From Bacteroides salyersiae WAL 10018 = DSM 18765 = JCM 12988 (lineage in GTDB: Bacteria; Bacteroidota; Bacteroidia; Bacteroidales; Bacteroidaceae), in assembly GCF_000381365.1 (NCBI RefSeq), contig NZ_KB905467.1, forward strand, positions 1,051,268 through 1,115,267: 64,000 nt of DNA. Direction: 5' to 3'. A program made the position numbers and the translations under genes. This document shows, piece by piece, positions 22,421-31,448 of the stretch (position 1 is its first letter; every line of letters begins with the position of its first letter). The notes below the pieces were generated by a model. That model was given only the letters and a program-made list of their open reading frames with translations, did not search any database and was not told where the DNA came from.

Positions 22421-24259
22421 ATGAGAAAACTGATTTTCTTATTGATAACATTGGTAACAGTGAACACTAATGTGTTTGCCGATAGCAAAGTGTCGTTTGC
22501 CGCATCTGCACCTGATGTAGTGGTGGTAGGAGACCAGTTTAGGCTGACCTATACAGTGACAACACAGAAAGTGAGAGATTTTCGTGCACCCTCTATCAAA
22601 GGGTTTGATGTACTGATGGGCCCTACCCGGAGTACATTCAGTAATACCCAGATCATCAATGGTGCAATGTCTTCAGAAAGTGGGATAACTTTTACTTACA
22701 TTTTGATGGCAACAACAGAAGGAGATTATTCGATTCCCGGTGCTACGATTACAGCAGATGGAGATCAGATGGTCTCCAATTCGGTAAAAATAAAAGTGCT
22801 TCCGCCTGATCAAAACACGGGTGCTGCAGGGGCAACTCAAGGAAATGCTGCTTCGGGTAGATCGGCATCTTCTTCAACAAGTGTATCCAATCAGGATCTT
22901 TTTGTTACGGCAACGGCCAGTAAAACTACAGTTTATGAGCAAGAGGCTTTGTTACTGACTTATAAGATCTATACGCGTGAATCACAATTGGGATTTGATA
23001 ATGTTAAGTTGCCGGATTTTAAAGGATTTCATTCTCAAGAGATAGAACGTCCTGCCAATGCTAAATGGTCTCAGGAACATTATAAGGGAAGAAACTATTA
23101 TACTACTGTATATCGTCAGTTTGTGTTATTTCCTCAACAGTCTGGAAAATTGGTTATTGAGCCAGCACGTTTTGACGCTTCAATAGCAAAAGCTGTTAGG
23201 AGTGCAGATCCTTTCGATGCATTTTTTAATGGAGGAAGTAATGTAGTAGAGGTAAAGAAGACACTTACTACACCTGCTATAACAATTAATGTAAATGCAC
23301 TTCCTTCAGGGAAACCTGCCGACTTTTCCGGTGGTGTAGGAGAGTTTAATATAACTTCTTCTATCAAAAGTAAGGAAGTAAAAACTAATGACGCAATAAC
23401 CTTGAAACTGGTTATTTCGGGGATAGGAAATCTTAAATTACTTTCTAATCCGGAAGTTAAGTTCCCGGAAGATTTTGAGGTATATGCTCCTAAAGTAGAT
23501 AGTCAGGTTCGTTTAACACCTAATGGATTATCAGGTAACCGTGTAATTGAATATTTGGCAATTCCCCGTCATGCTGGTGATTATAAAATTCCTGCCGTGA
23601 CGTTCTCTTATTTTGATATTAAATCAAAATCTTATAAAACATTGAGAACGGAGGATTATGAAATAAAAGTGGAAAAAGGAGCAGGTAATGCAGACCAAGT
23701 GATTGCAAACTTTACAAATAAAGAAGATCTGAAAGTTTTAGGTGAGGATATTCGTTATATAAAGTTGAAAGATGTAACATTGCAACCTAAGGGCAGTTTC
23801 TTTTATGGTTCATTTGTATATTGGCTGTTTTATATAATTCCTGCTATAATTTTCATCGTATTGTTTATTGTTTATCGTAAACAGGCTGCAGAAAATGCCA
23901 ATGTGGCTAAGATGCGCACGAAGAAAGCTAATAAAGTTGCTACAAAACGCATGAAGTTGGCAGGTAAATTGCTTGCGGAGAATAAAAAGGATGCGTTCTA
24001 TGACGAGGTATTGAAAGCTTTGTGGGGATATATCAGCGATAAACTGAATATTCCGGTATCACGTTTGTCTAAAGATAATGTGGAAGAGAAGCTAAGAAAC
24101 TATGGGGTGAGCGACGAATTGATTAAGGAATTCCTGGATGCTTTGAATGAATGCGAGTTCGCACGTTTTGCTCCTGGAGATGAAAATCAGGCTATGGACA
24201 AAGTTTACACCTCCTCTTTGGCGGTGATGAGTAAAATGGAAAATTCAATAAAACATTAA
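22421..24259 (+). CDS. batD: BatD family protein
   Basis: 612 aa. Signal peptide (about 1-21, ending FADSKV), a long beta-sandwich periplasmic region (VVVGDQFRLTYTVTTQKV; KTNDAITLKLVISGIGNLKL is one of its repeats), a transmembrane helix near 468-488 (YWLFYIIPAIIFIVLFIVY), then a cytoplasmic helical tail (VLKALWGYISDKLNIPVSRL). This order is the BatD pattern. It probably binds the VWA proteins on the outside and signals or anchors inside. It stands 33 bases after batC. Confidence 0.92.
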   Translation: MRKLIFLLITLVTVNTNVFADSKVSFAASAPDVVVVGDQFRLTYTVTTQKVRDFRAPSIKGFDVLMGPTRSTFSNTQIINGAMSSESGITFTYILMATTEGDYSIPGATITADGDQMVSNSVKIKVLPPDQNTGAAGATQGNAASGRSASSSTSVSNQDLFVTATASKTTVYEQEALLLTYKIYTRESQLGFDNVKLPDFKGFHSQEIERPANAKWSQEHYKGRNYYTTVYRQFVLFPQQSGKLVIEPARFDASIAKAVRSADPFDAFFNGGSNVVEVKKTLTTPAITINVNALPSGKPADFSGGVGEFNITSSIKSKEVKTNDAITLKLVISGIGNLKLLSNPEVKFPEDFEVYAPKVDSQVRLTPNGLSGNRVIEYLAIPRHAGDYKIPAVTFSYFDIKSKSYKTLRTEDYEIKVEKGAGNADQVIANFTNKEDLKVLGEDIRYIKLKDVTLQPKGSFFYGSFVYWLFYIIPAIIFIVLFIVYRKQAAENANVAKMRTKKANKVATKRMKLAGKLLAENKKDAFYDEVLKALWGYISDKLNIPVSRLSKDNVEEKLRNYGVSDELIKEFLDALNECEFARFAPGDENQAMDKVYTSSLAVMSKMENSIKH

Positions 24260-24278
24260 ATTAGAAGAGATTAACATC

Positions 24279-25112
24279 ATGAAAAAAATATTGTTTTTTG
24301 CATTTGGGGTATGGATATCGATTGTCTCTTTCGGACAAGGGCAGGCTGTGAAAGATAGTTTGCAGGCCATAGTAGGAGATTCTATCGGTAACAGTTTACA
24401 GCAGATTTCTTCCAGTTTAGAAGATGCCACAAAGGCCGAAGGAGACAGTGCATATATGAAGAACGATTATGCTTCTGCTATTCAGATTTATGAAGCATTG
24501 TTGAATCGGGGGGAGGCAGCTGATATATATTATAATCTTGGAAATAGTTATTATAAGGCTGGTGATATTGCTAAAGCTATATTGAATTACGAACGTGCGC
24601 TGTTGCTTCAGCCGGGTAATGGTGATATTCGCGCGAATTTAGAGATTGCCCGTTCAAAGACGGTTGATAAAGTGGAGCCGGTTCCGGAAATATTTTTTGT
24701 ATCTTGGACTAAATCATTGATTAATAGTATGAGCGTTGATTCTTGGGCTGTTTGTGGAGTTGTTTGTTTCATATTATTGATTGTATCTCTTTATCTTTTT
24801 ATCTTCTCTAAGCAAATTGTGCTAAAGAAAGCAGGTTTTATAAGTGGCATTGTTTTTCTGGCTGTAACAATACTGGCAAATGTGTTTGCAAATCAGCAGA
24901 AAGATGAGTTGACGAATCGTAATAGTGCCATTGTGATAAATCCCAGTGTAACAGTACGTAGTACTCCAAGCGAAAGTGGAACAAGTTTGTTTATACTTCA
25001 CGAAGGTCATAAAGTGGGTGTAAAAGACGGTTCAATGAAAGATTGGAAGGAGATACGTCTGGAAGATGGAAAAGTAGGTTGGGTACCAGCTTCTGCTATT
25101 GAAATTATTTGA
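24279..25112 (+). CDS. batE: BatE, TPR protein with SH3-like tail
   Basis: 277 aa. Signal peptide (MKKILFFAFGVWISIVSFG), TPR units at about 60-125 (YMKNDYASAIQIYEALLNRG; IYYNLGNSYYKAGDIAKAIL), two membrane helices at about 155-200 (WAVCGVVCFILLIVSLYLFI; AGFISGIVFLAVTILANVFA), and a C-terminal SH3 domain (about 215-277, VTVRSTPSESGTSLFILHEG, WKEIRLEDGKVGWVPASAIE). SH3 domains of this type often bind wall peptides. It is the last gene of the operon; a terminator follows. Confidence 0.92.
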   Translation: MKKILFFAFGVWISIVSFGQGQAVKDSLQAIVGDSIGNSLQQISSSLEDATKAEGDSAYMKNDYASAIQIYEALLNRGEAADIYYNLGNSYYKAGDIAKAILNYERALLLQPGNGDIRANLEIARSKTVDKVEPVPEIFFVSWTKSLINSMSVDSWAVCGVVCFILLIVSLYLFIFSKQIVLKKAGFISGIVFLAVTILANVFANQQKDELTNRNSAIVINPSVTVRSTPSESGTSLFILHEGHKVGVKDGSMKDWKEIRLEDGKVGWVPASAIEII

Positions 25113-25136
25113 AAATATTGATTTTGTTATATTGAT

Positions 25137-25176
25137 AAAAATCCTCGCATAGATATCTTGTGCGGGGATTTTTTTA
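25137..25176 (+). terminator. Terminator of the Bat operon
   Basis: AAAAATCCTCGCA pairs with TGCGGGGATTTTT around TAGATATCT-rich loop DNA, then a T run. Confidence 0.85.
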
Positions 25177-25264
25177 TTTATCAGTCGCTAAATGCCCCCA
25201 TTTTTCTAAATTAAGAAAAAAAACAAGTAAATAGTTTGTTTTATCTTTTTTTTTCCTTAAGTTT

Positions 25265-25289
25265 ATAGCGTGATACTGATTCACACTAT
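25265..25289. promoter_or_regulatory. Dyad upstream of a small DNA-binding protein gene
   Basis: ATAGCGTGA (25265-25273) and TCACACTAT (25281-25289) match at 8 of 9 positions around 7 bases, ending 24 bases before the start of the next gene. It may be an operator. Confidence 0.4.
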
Positions 25290-25313
25290 TATTAACCATT
25301 AAATTTATGTGAC

Positions 25314-25604
25314 ATGAGGACAATAACATTCAATGAACTTCGTAAGATTAAAGATTCATTGCCCAGCGGTAGCATGCATAGAATAGCTGATGAACTTGGT
25401 TTGCACGTCGATACAGTGCGAAACTTTTTCGGAGGACATAATTTTAAAGAGGGTAAGAGTGTCGGAATACATTTAGAGCCCGGTCCGGACGGTGGCTTAG
25501 TGATGATTGATGATACTACCGTACTTGACCGGGCTCTTCGCATTCTTGATGAATTGAATATGAGTATGCAAAAGGAAGAGGCTACCGAATCTGTACAGGC
25601 ATGA
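25314..25604 (+). CDS. Small helix-turn-helix-like protein
   Basis: 96 aa. Residues 1-45 (ITFNELRKIKDSLPSGSMHR, then IADELGLHVDTVRNFFGG) look like a helix-turn-helix in which ELGLHVDTVRNFF would be the recognition part. The C-terminal half (LEPGPDGGLVMIDDTTVLDR) is acidic. I recall conserved small proteins of this kind in Bacteroides but no name or role. It has its own leader with a dyad at 25265-25289 and its own terminator, so it is a single-gene unit. Confidence 0.75.
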   Translation: MRTITFNELRKIKDSLPSGSMHRIADELGLHVDTVRNFFGGHNFKEGKSVGIHLEPGPDGGLVMIDDTTVLDRALRILDELNMSMQKEEATESVQA

Positions 25605-25625
25605 TGAAATGATATATACTTGTAG

Positions 25626-25656
25626 AATCCCAATTGAATTAAAAACAATTGGGATT
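25626..25656 (+). terminator. Rho-independent terminator
   Basis: AATCCCAATTG pairs perfectly with CAATTGGGATT around a 9-base A-rich loop, followed by a short T-rich stretch. Confidence 0.75.
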
Positions 25657-25692
25657 TCTTATTTGTTAAATTCACATATACAATGAAATTTT

Positions 25693-26829
25693 ATGGAAGA
25701 CAAATTAGTAACTTTGGCCATTCTGACTTACACAAAAGCTCAGATATTGAAGAATGTTCTTGAAAACGAGGGCATAGAGACTTATATCCATAATGTGAAT
25801 CAAATTCAGCCTGTCGTTTCATCCGGGGTAAGATTACGCATTAAGGAAAGTGATTTACCACGGGCGCTTAAGATAACCGAGAGTTCTGTATGGCTTGCTG
25901 AAAGTATAGTAGGAGAGAAGACTCCTAAAGTGGAAGATGATAACGATAGTAGAAAGATTCTGATTCCTGTGGATTTTTCTAATTATTCGATAAAGGCTTG
26001 TGAATTCGGTTTTAATTTCGCTAAAGCATATGGAGCTGAAGTATTGTTATTACATGTCTATTTTACGCCTATATATGCGTCGTCATTGCCTTATGGCGAT
26101 GTGTTTAACTATCAGATCAGTGATGAAGAAACGGTAAAAACTATTTTGCAGAAAGTACATTCGGATTTGAATGCTTTGGCAGATAAAATAAAGGAGAAAA
26201 TAGCGTCTGGTGAATTTCCTGATGTAAAATATACTTGTGTATTACGCGAAGGAATACCTGAGGAGGAAATTCTGAGATATTCTAAAGAACAACGTCCACG
26301 TATCATTATAATGGGTACTCGTGGTAAGAGTCAAAAAGATATTGATTTGATTGGTAGTGTTACTGCCGAAGTAATAGAACGTAGTCGTACAGCTGTATTG
26401 GCTATTCCGGAAAATACACCGTTTAAAGAGTTCGGTGCTGTAAAAGAAGTTGCTTTTATAACCAATTTTGATCAAAGAGATTTAATTGCCTTTGATTCCT
26501 TTATAAGCGCTTGGAAACCTTTTAATTTCGTTGTTTCTTTGATCTACTTAGCTGATGCAAAAGAAGTCAAAGATACTTGGAATGAAATAAAACTTGCCGG
26601 TATTAAAGAATATTTTCAAAAACAATATCCGGAACTTGAAATCCATTATGATGTGGTGAAGAATGACGATTTTCTTAAAAGTTTTGATGAATATATCAAA
26701 ACGAACAAAATCGATATCATTACATTGACTTCTTACAAACGGAATATATTTGCTCGTTTGTTTAATCCAAGTATTGCTCGAAAGATGATTTTTCATTCTG
26801 ATACACCATTACTTGTTATTAACGGATGA
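25693..26829 (+). CDS. DUF2007-universal stress protein fusion
   Basis: 378 aa. Residues 1-70 form a DUF2007-like domain (LVTLAILTYTKAQILKNVLE, IKESDLPRALKI), a fold related to PII-type signalling proteins. Residues 92-235 are a UspA domain (RKILIPVDFSNYSIKACEFG) with the ATP-binding pattern GTRGKS...GSV intact. Residues 250-378 are a second, degenerate Usp domain (VKEVAFITNFDQRDLIAFDS, SDTPLLVING) without the glycine motif. This suggests nucleotide binding in the first Usp domain only. Role likely in stress or starvation; target unknown. It is monocistronic, with terminators on both sides. Confidence 0.88.
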   Translation: MEDKLVTLAILTYTKAQILKNVLENEGIETYIHNVNQIQPVVSSGVRLRIKESDLPRALKITESSVWLAESIVGEKTPKVEDDNDSRKILIPVDFSNYSIKACEFGFNFAKAYGAEVLLLHVYFTPIYASSLPYGDVFNYQISDEETVKTILQKVHSDLNALADKIKEKIASGEFPDVKYTCVLREGIPEEEILRYSKEQRPRIIIMGTRGKSQKDIDLIGSVTAEVIERSRTAVLAIPENTPFKEFGAVKEVAFITNFDQRDLIAFDSFISAWKPFNFVVSLIYLADAKEVKDTWNEIKLAGIKEYFQKQYPELEIHYDVVKNDDFLKSFDEYIKTNKIDIITLTSYKRNIFARLFNPSIARKMIFHSDTPLLVING

Positions 26830-26890
26830 TCGGAAGAATAAAAATAGCTCATCTATAATTATGGAATAATCGTAATTATGTTTAATATAT

Positions 26891-26930
26891 AAAGGCAACT
26901 TATTCTTTTCAAATAAGTTGCCTTTATAAT
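26891..26930 (+). terminator. Rho-independent terminator
   Basis: AAAGGCAACTTATT pairs perfectly with AATAAGTTGCCTTT, followed by a short AT tail, 62 bases after the Usp gene. Confidence 0.8.
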
Positions 26931-27004
26931 TTATGTAGATTGATACTTTATCAAATACTCCTGTTATAGAAAGTTATGAGTAATTTTGAATGAAGATGAC
27001 CAAA

Positions 27005-27038
27005 AAAGGCCAATGCAAAATCAGTTGCATCGGCCTTT
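27005..27038. terminator. Bidirectional terminator
   Basis: AAAGGCCAATGCAA pairs with TTGCATCGGCCTTT with one mismatch; A runs precede it and T runs follow. It probably ends the minus-strand TPR transcript. Confidence 0.8.
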
Positions 27039-27070
27039 CTTTTTATTTTGAAGAAATCTTTTTGAAACTG

Positions 27071-28291
27071 TTATTTGTCATTCATTATTTTTTCAATTTC
27101 ATCAAATTCCGTTCCCATGTTTAAGTTGTAGTAAACTCTATAAAGCCCCGGTGCCCATAAATCTTTTTGATCGGGTTTTAAGTCTCTTGCTTTTTCATAA
27201 TAAGGTTTAGCTTCTTCATAGAATTTCTTGATAGTAGCTTGTGCCTCTGCGTACTTAGGATCGTTTACATCAGTAGTAGACTGGTCAGCAAAATCCTGAG
27301 CTTTCATTAAAAGCACCAAACCTAAATTAGAATAAGCTTCTGCATATTGAGGATCTACTTCAATTGTCTTTTTATAGAAGTCAATAGCTTGATCATATTC
27401 TTTCATATTGTGATACAAGTATGCTTTTACATACAGATATAGCTTGTTGTTAGGGTCTTTAGTCAACATGTCATCAGCAAATTGCATTGCTTTTTCAGGC
27501 TGATTTGAACTACTGTAATAGTCAACAAGATTTGCGAAGAAATATTGGTTTTCGGGGAATTTTAAGATACCTTCTTTCAAAGATTCTACCCATTTTGCTG
27601 TATCACCTTTGGCTTTCAAAGCGTCTGCCCATAACTGCATGGCAACTGAACCATTGTCTTTGTCCTTAATAGCAATTGGAGCATATTTCAAGATAGCGTC
27701 TCTATCCTCTACCCCATTAGCCGCCAATGTAGCATAATAAGCAATCTGTGGTAATAAAGTATCTGTAACTGCCAGATTTTCTTTTTCCAACATAGGATAA
27801 GATGCTGATTCTACGTAAGTTCCGAAGAATTTCAAAGCTTCTCCACTTTTGTTAAGGTTAAAGTACTGGATACCGCCATTGATCAGATTCGGACGTTCTA
27901 CCATCATAGAAGCGGCGTTTGCTTTTCTGTATTTGTTTTTAACCTTACCTTTTTCATTGGGGATTTCAGCCAATTCGTCACATTTCAAAAAGTACTCATA
28001 CATTTTCAGGATACTGTTGTATGCTTTTAATGTATCATAAGGTTTTCTTAAATAGGCATTTTCCATCTCCTTTTCATTGATTCTCTTTTGGATTAAGCCT
28101 GCTACATCCCATGTAGCTGCATCGTCCTTAGTTTCAGGATTAGTCAATGCTCCATTAATCAGCTCTTCGGCTTTCTTAAAATCCGGTTTTACTTCGTTAG
28201 CTATGCTTTTGGCTTCTTTTACGCTCTTTTGTTGCGCGAATACAAAACTCACAGCCATTAGTAGAACCATTGAAAATAATACTCTTTTCAT
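27071..28291 (-). CDS. Secreted tetratricopeptide repeat protein
   Basis: 406 aa with a signal peptide (MKRVLFSMVLLMAVSFVFAQ). The N-terminal half is helical (SVKEAKSIANEVKPDFKKAE) and the C-terminal half has clear TPR units (PEKAMQFADDMLTKDPNNKL; YLYHNMKEYDQAIDFYKKTI; AEAYSNLGLVLLMKAQDFAD). It is probably periplasmic; partners are unknown. It starts 32 bases after the gyrA stop on the same strand, so it is likely transcribed with gyrA, a pairing I recall in Bacteroides. Confidence 0.88.
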   Translation of the reverse strand: MKRVLFSMVLLMAVSFVFAQQKSVKEAKSIANEVKPDFKKAEELINGALTNPETKDDAATWDVAGLIQKRINEKEMENAYLRKPYDTLKAYNSILKMYEYFLKCDELAEIPNEKGKVKNKYRKANAASMMVERPNLINGGIQYFNLNKSGEALKFFGTYVESASYPMLEKENLAVTDTLLPQIAYYATLAANGVEDRDAILKYAPIAIKDKDNGSVAMQLWADALKAKGDTAKWVESLKEGILKFPENQYFFANLVDYYSSSNQPEKAMQFADDMLTKDPNNKLYLYVKAYLYHNMKEYDQAIDFYKKTIEVDPQYAEAYSNLGLVLLMKAQDFADQSTTDVNDPKYAEAQATIKKFYEEAKPYYEKARDLKPDQKDLWAPGLYRVYYNLNMGTEFDEIEKIMNDK

Positions 28292-28323
28292 GATTGTTGT
28301 TTGATTAATTATTAATATTACGT

Positions 28324-30894
28324 CTATTCTTTATTTTCATCATTTTCTGTATTATCGGGAGTGTCGGGTATCTCTGTATCTGGGATATCCGCAGGATCAA
28401 CTGCTATTTGTCCTTCTACCTCCTCAGTAGGAACTTCATCCTCAAGACTTTCTGTGGTAACTTTACATACCGATCCGATTTGGTCATTACGCTTTTCCAG
28501 ATTTATCAGACGAACTCCCTGGGTTGCACGCCCCATAATGCGTACGTCGGCAACTTTTAGACGGATGGTGATACCGGACTTATTTATAATCATCAAATCA
28601 TTCTCATCTGTTACGGACTTGATAGTTACCAATTTACCTGTTTTTTCGGTAATATTCATCGTTTTCACACCCTTACCACCACGATTTGTTTTGCGGTAGT
28701 CTTCTATTTCGGAACGTTTACCATATCCTTGTTCTGAAACTACCATCACTGACTCTGTCTCAAGGTCTTTGATACAAATCATACCTACTACTTCGTCTTG
28801 TCCGTCATTATCAAGCGTAATACCACGAACACCGGTTGCTGTACGTCCCATAACGCGAACTGCTGCTTCGTGGAAGCGAATAGCACGTCCGTTGCGGTTG
28901 GCTATGATAATTTCATTATTACCGTTTGTCATACGGACTTCGATTACACGGTCGTCTTCACGGATCGTGATGGCATTTACACCATTCTGACGAGGACGAG
29001 AGTATTGTTCGAGCAGTGTTTTTTTAATCACGCCATTCTTTGTACAGAACAGTACATAATGACTGTTAATATATTCTTGATCGCTCAAGCTCTTTACACG
29101 CAGGTATGCATTTACGGCATCGTCAGAATCGATATTCAGCAGATTTTGGATGGCGCGTCCTTTTGAGTTCTTCGTTCCTTCGGGGATTTCATATACTTTT
29201 AGCCAGTAACATTTACCTTTTTGAGTAAAGAACATCATTGTATTGTGCATTGTTGCCGGATAAATATGCTCGATGAAGTCTTCGTCACGGGTTTCCGTAC
29301 CTTTTGAACCTACTCCACCACGATTTTGAGCACGGAATTCAGTAAGCGGGGTACGTTTTATATATCCCATATGAGAAATGGTGATAATCATTTCATCATC
29401 GGCATAGAAATCTTCCGGATTGAACTCTTCGGATGAGTAGACAATTTCTGAACGACGTCCGTCACCGTATTTAGCTTTTACTTCAATCAGTTCATCCTTA
29501 ATAACTTTGCGACATACTTCATCATCAGCAAGAATACTTTCCAAATATGCAATTTGATTCATAATCTCTTCATATTCGGCATGTAACTGATCTTGCATCA
29601 GTCCGGTAAGTTGGCGTAAACGCATTTCTACGATAGCACGTGCCTGTATTTCCGTTAGTTCGAAGCGGCTCATTAACCCGGCAATGGCATCATTCGGAGT
29701 TTTTGCAGCACGAATGATACGGATTACTTCATCGATGTTATCTGAAGCAATGATCAGGCCTTCAAGAATATGGGCACGTTCTTTTGCCTTACGCAAATCG
29801 AACTGTGTACGACGGATGACAACATCACGTCTATGCTCTACGAAGTATTTAATTAAATCTCTTAAATTCAAAGTCTTAGGACGTCCGTGTACCAATGCTA
29901 CGTTGTTAACTCCAAAAGATGTTTGCAATGCTGTCATCTTATAGAGTTTATTTAATACTACACTGGCATTGGCATCTCGTTTGATATCGATAACGATACG
30001 CATACCGTCACGGTCAGATTCGTCATTTGCGTTCGAGATGCCTTCTATCTTCTTATCGTTTACAAGATCAGCGATGTATTTTATCAGCTCGGCTTTATTT
30101 ACATTGTATGGAATTTCGGTAACAACGATTTTATCATGTGTTTGTCCTGTTTCGATTTCGGCTTTAGCACGCATTATAACGCGACCACGTCCTGTCAGAT
30201 AGGCTTCACGAACGCCGCTTATGCCATATATATATCCGCCTGTCGGGAAGTCGGGTGCTTTAACGTAGTTCATGAGTTCTTCTACCGTGATTTCCGGATT
30301 ATCAATGTAAGCATCGCAGGCATCGATAATCTCAGACAGGTTGTGTGGAGGCATGTTTGTAGCCATACCTACAGCAATACCGGAAGCACCGTTAATGAGA
30401 AGATTTGGGATACGTGTCGGCATTACAGTCGGTTCATCCAATGTGTTATCGAAATTTCGATCAAAGTCGACAGTTTCCTTGTAAAGGTCTTCCATCATGG
30501 CTTCTCCCAACTTGTTCAGTCGTGCTTCTGTATAACGCATGGCAGCAGGGCTGTCACCGTCAACGGAACCGAAGTTTCCCTGACCATCTACTAACGGATA
30601 ACGCATTGCCCACTCTTGTGCCATACGTACCATGGCCAAATATACGGAAGAATCTCCGTGTGGATGATACTTACCGAGTACTTCACCCACGATTCTGGCG
30701 GATTTCTTATAAGGTTTATCTGACGTATTACCCAATTCCATCATACCGTAAAGTATTCTACGGTGAACGGGCTTAAATCCATCTCTAACATCCGGAAGGG
30801 CACGCGAAACAATGACCGACATGGAGTAGTCAATGTAAGATGACTTCATTTCCTCCTCGATGTTAATCTTTATAATTCTGTCTTGTTCAAGCAT
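28324..30894 (-). CDS. gyrA: DNA gyrase subunit A
   Basis: 856 aa. The N-terminal breakage-reunion domain has the catalytic tyrosine in AAMRYTEARL (Y121) and the quinolone pocket HPHGDSSVYLAMVRMAQ (residues 77-93). The C-terminal beta-pinwheel shows GyrA-box-like repeats (NRGGVGSKG at about 540, NRGGKGVK) and an acidic tail. At the two drug-contact positions it has Ser82 (E. coli Ser83) and Leu86 where E. coli has Asp87. With GyrB it introduces negative supercoils. GyrA rather than ParC is supported by the length and the GyrA box. Confidence 0.96.
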   Translation of the reverse strand: MLEQDRIIKINIEEEMKSSYIDYSMSVIVSRALPDVRDGFKPVHRRILYGMMELGNTSDKPYKKSARIVGEVLGKYHPHGDSSVYLAMVRMAQEWAMRYPLVDGQGNFGSVDGDSPAAMRYTEARLNKLGEAMMEDLYKETVDFDRNFDNTLDEPTVMPTRIPNLLINGASGIAVGMATNMPPHNLSEIIDACDAYIDNPEITVEELMNYVKAPDFPTGGYIYGISGVREAYLTGRGRVIMRAKAEIETGQTHDKIVVTEIPYNVNKAELIKYIADLVNDKKIEGISNANDESDRDGMRIVIDIKRDANASVVLNKLYKMTALQTSFGVNNVALVHGRPKTLNLRDLIKYFVEHRRDVVIRRTQFDLRKAKERAHILEGLIIASDNIDEVIRIIRAAKTPNDAIAGLMSRFELTEIQARAIVEMRLRQLTGLMQDQLHAEYEEIMNQIAYLESILADDEVCRKVIKDELIEVKAKYGDGRRSEIVYSSEEFNPEDFYADDEMIITISHMGYIKRTPLTEFRAQNRGGVGSKGTETRDEDFIEHIYPATMHNTMMFFTQKGKCYWLKVYEIPEGTKNSKGRAIQNLLNIDSDDAVNAYLRVKSLSDQEYINSHYVLFCTKNGVIKKTLLEQYSRPRQNGVNAITIREDDRVIEVRMTNGNNEIIIANRNGRAIRFHEAAVRVMGRTATGVRGITLDNDGQDEVVGMICIKDLETESVMVVSEQGYGKRSEIEDYRKTNRGGKGVKTMNITEKTGKLVTIKSVTDENDLMIINKSGITIRLKVADVRIMGRATQGVRLINLEKRNDQIGSVCKVTTESLEDEVPTEEVEGQIAVDPADIPDTEIPDTPDNTENDENKE

Positions 30895-31448
30895 TTAAAA
30901 AGATTATTAATTATACATTTATGGCTTATGAAAAACCACGCTAAAGTACTACTTTTTCGTGATATACAAAAGTTTTCCAGCATAAACTTTTTGGCGATCC
31001 TTATATCTTGCTCAAGCTTAGAGATATGTAGGATTATTGTTTTGTCATACAAACAGATTTATCTTCTTAATAGTTCACTAAATATATATCTAATGTTTAT
31101 TATATCAATACTTTAGATTTCTCAAATCTTATTCTGTGATTGAAAACATCCGGATGTTGTTGTACAAAACATGGGGATGTTGTTGGATAAAACATGGGGA
31201 TGTTGTTGAGCAAAACATGGGGATGTTTTTATTCTATGTTTTATTAATTAATAGAGATGATAAAATGAATTGTTCTATCCGGCTCTTGAAGATTATACAT
31301 CTACAATATATAAATAAGGTATATAAGGATGCATCTTTTTTGGCACGGCATTTGTTATTATAATAAATAAAGCAAATATTGTGTATAAAATCGTGTGTTA
31401 TGCGTATATTTGCGAGTGATTAACACCTTAAGAAGGAAGGAATAAAGT
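30895..31448. other. 554-base divergent intergenic region gyrA-clpC
   Basis: No gene seen. It holds the 23-bp array at 31143-31234 and, before clpC, a TATATTTG box at 31405-31412 with a candidate TTG 23 bp upstream. I found no CIRCE (HrcA) element although clpC and htpG are heat-shock genes in many bacteria. Confidence 0.7.
31143..31234. repeat. Tandem array, 23-bp pitch (array B)
   Basis: Four units start at 31143, 31166, 31189 and 31212. Units begin AAAACATCCGGATGTTGTTG (first) or AAAACATGGGGATGTTGTTG (second and third); the last reads AAAACATGGGGATGTTTTTA. Each contains a dyad, AACAT-4-ATGTT, and the first is a perfect 14-bp palindrome. The pitch equals that of arrays A and D although the sequence is unrelated. 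There is no coding frame. Confidence 0.92.

Noticed and set aside
28324..30894. GyrA Leu86 as acquired drug resistance
   Set aside because: It may be the natural residue in this lineage; resistance cannot be inferred from a single sequence.
31235..31448. CIRCE element or other heat-shock operator before clpC
   Set aside because: No TTAGCACTC/GAGTGCTAA pair was found.
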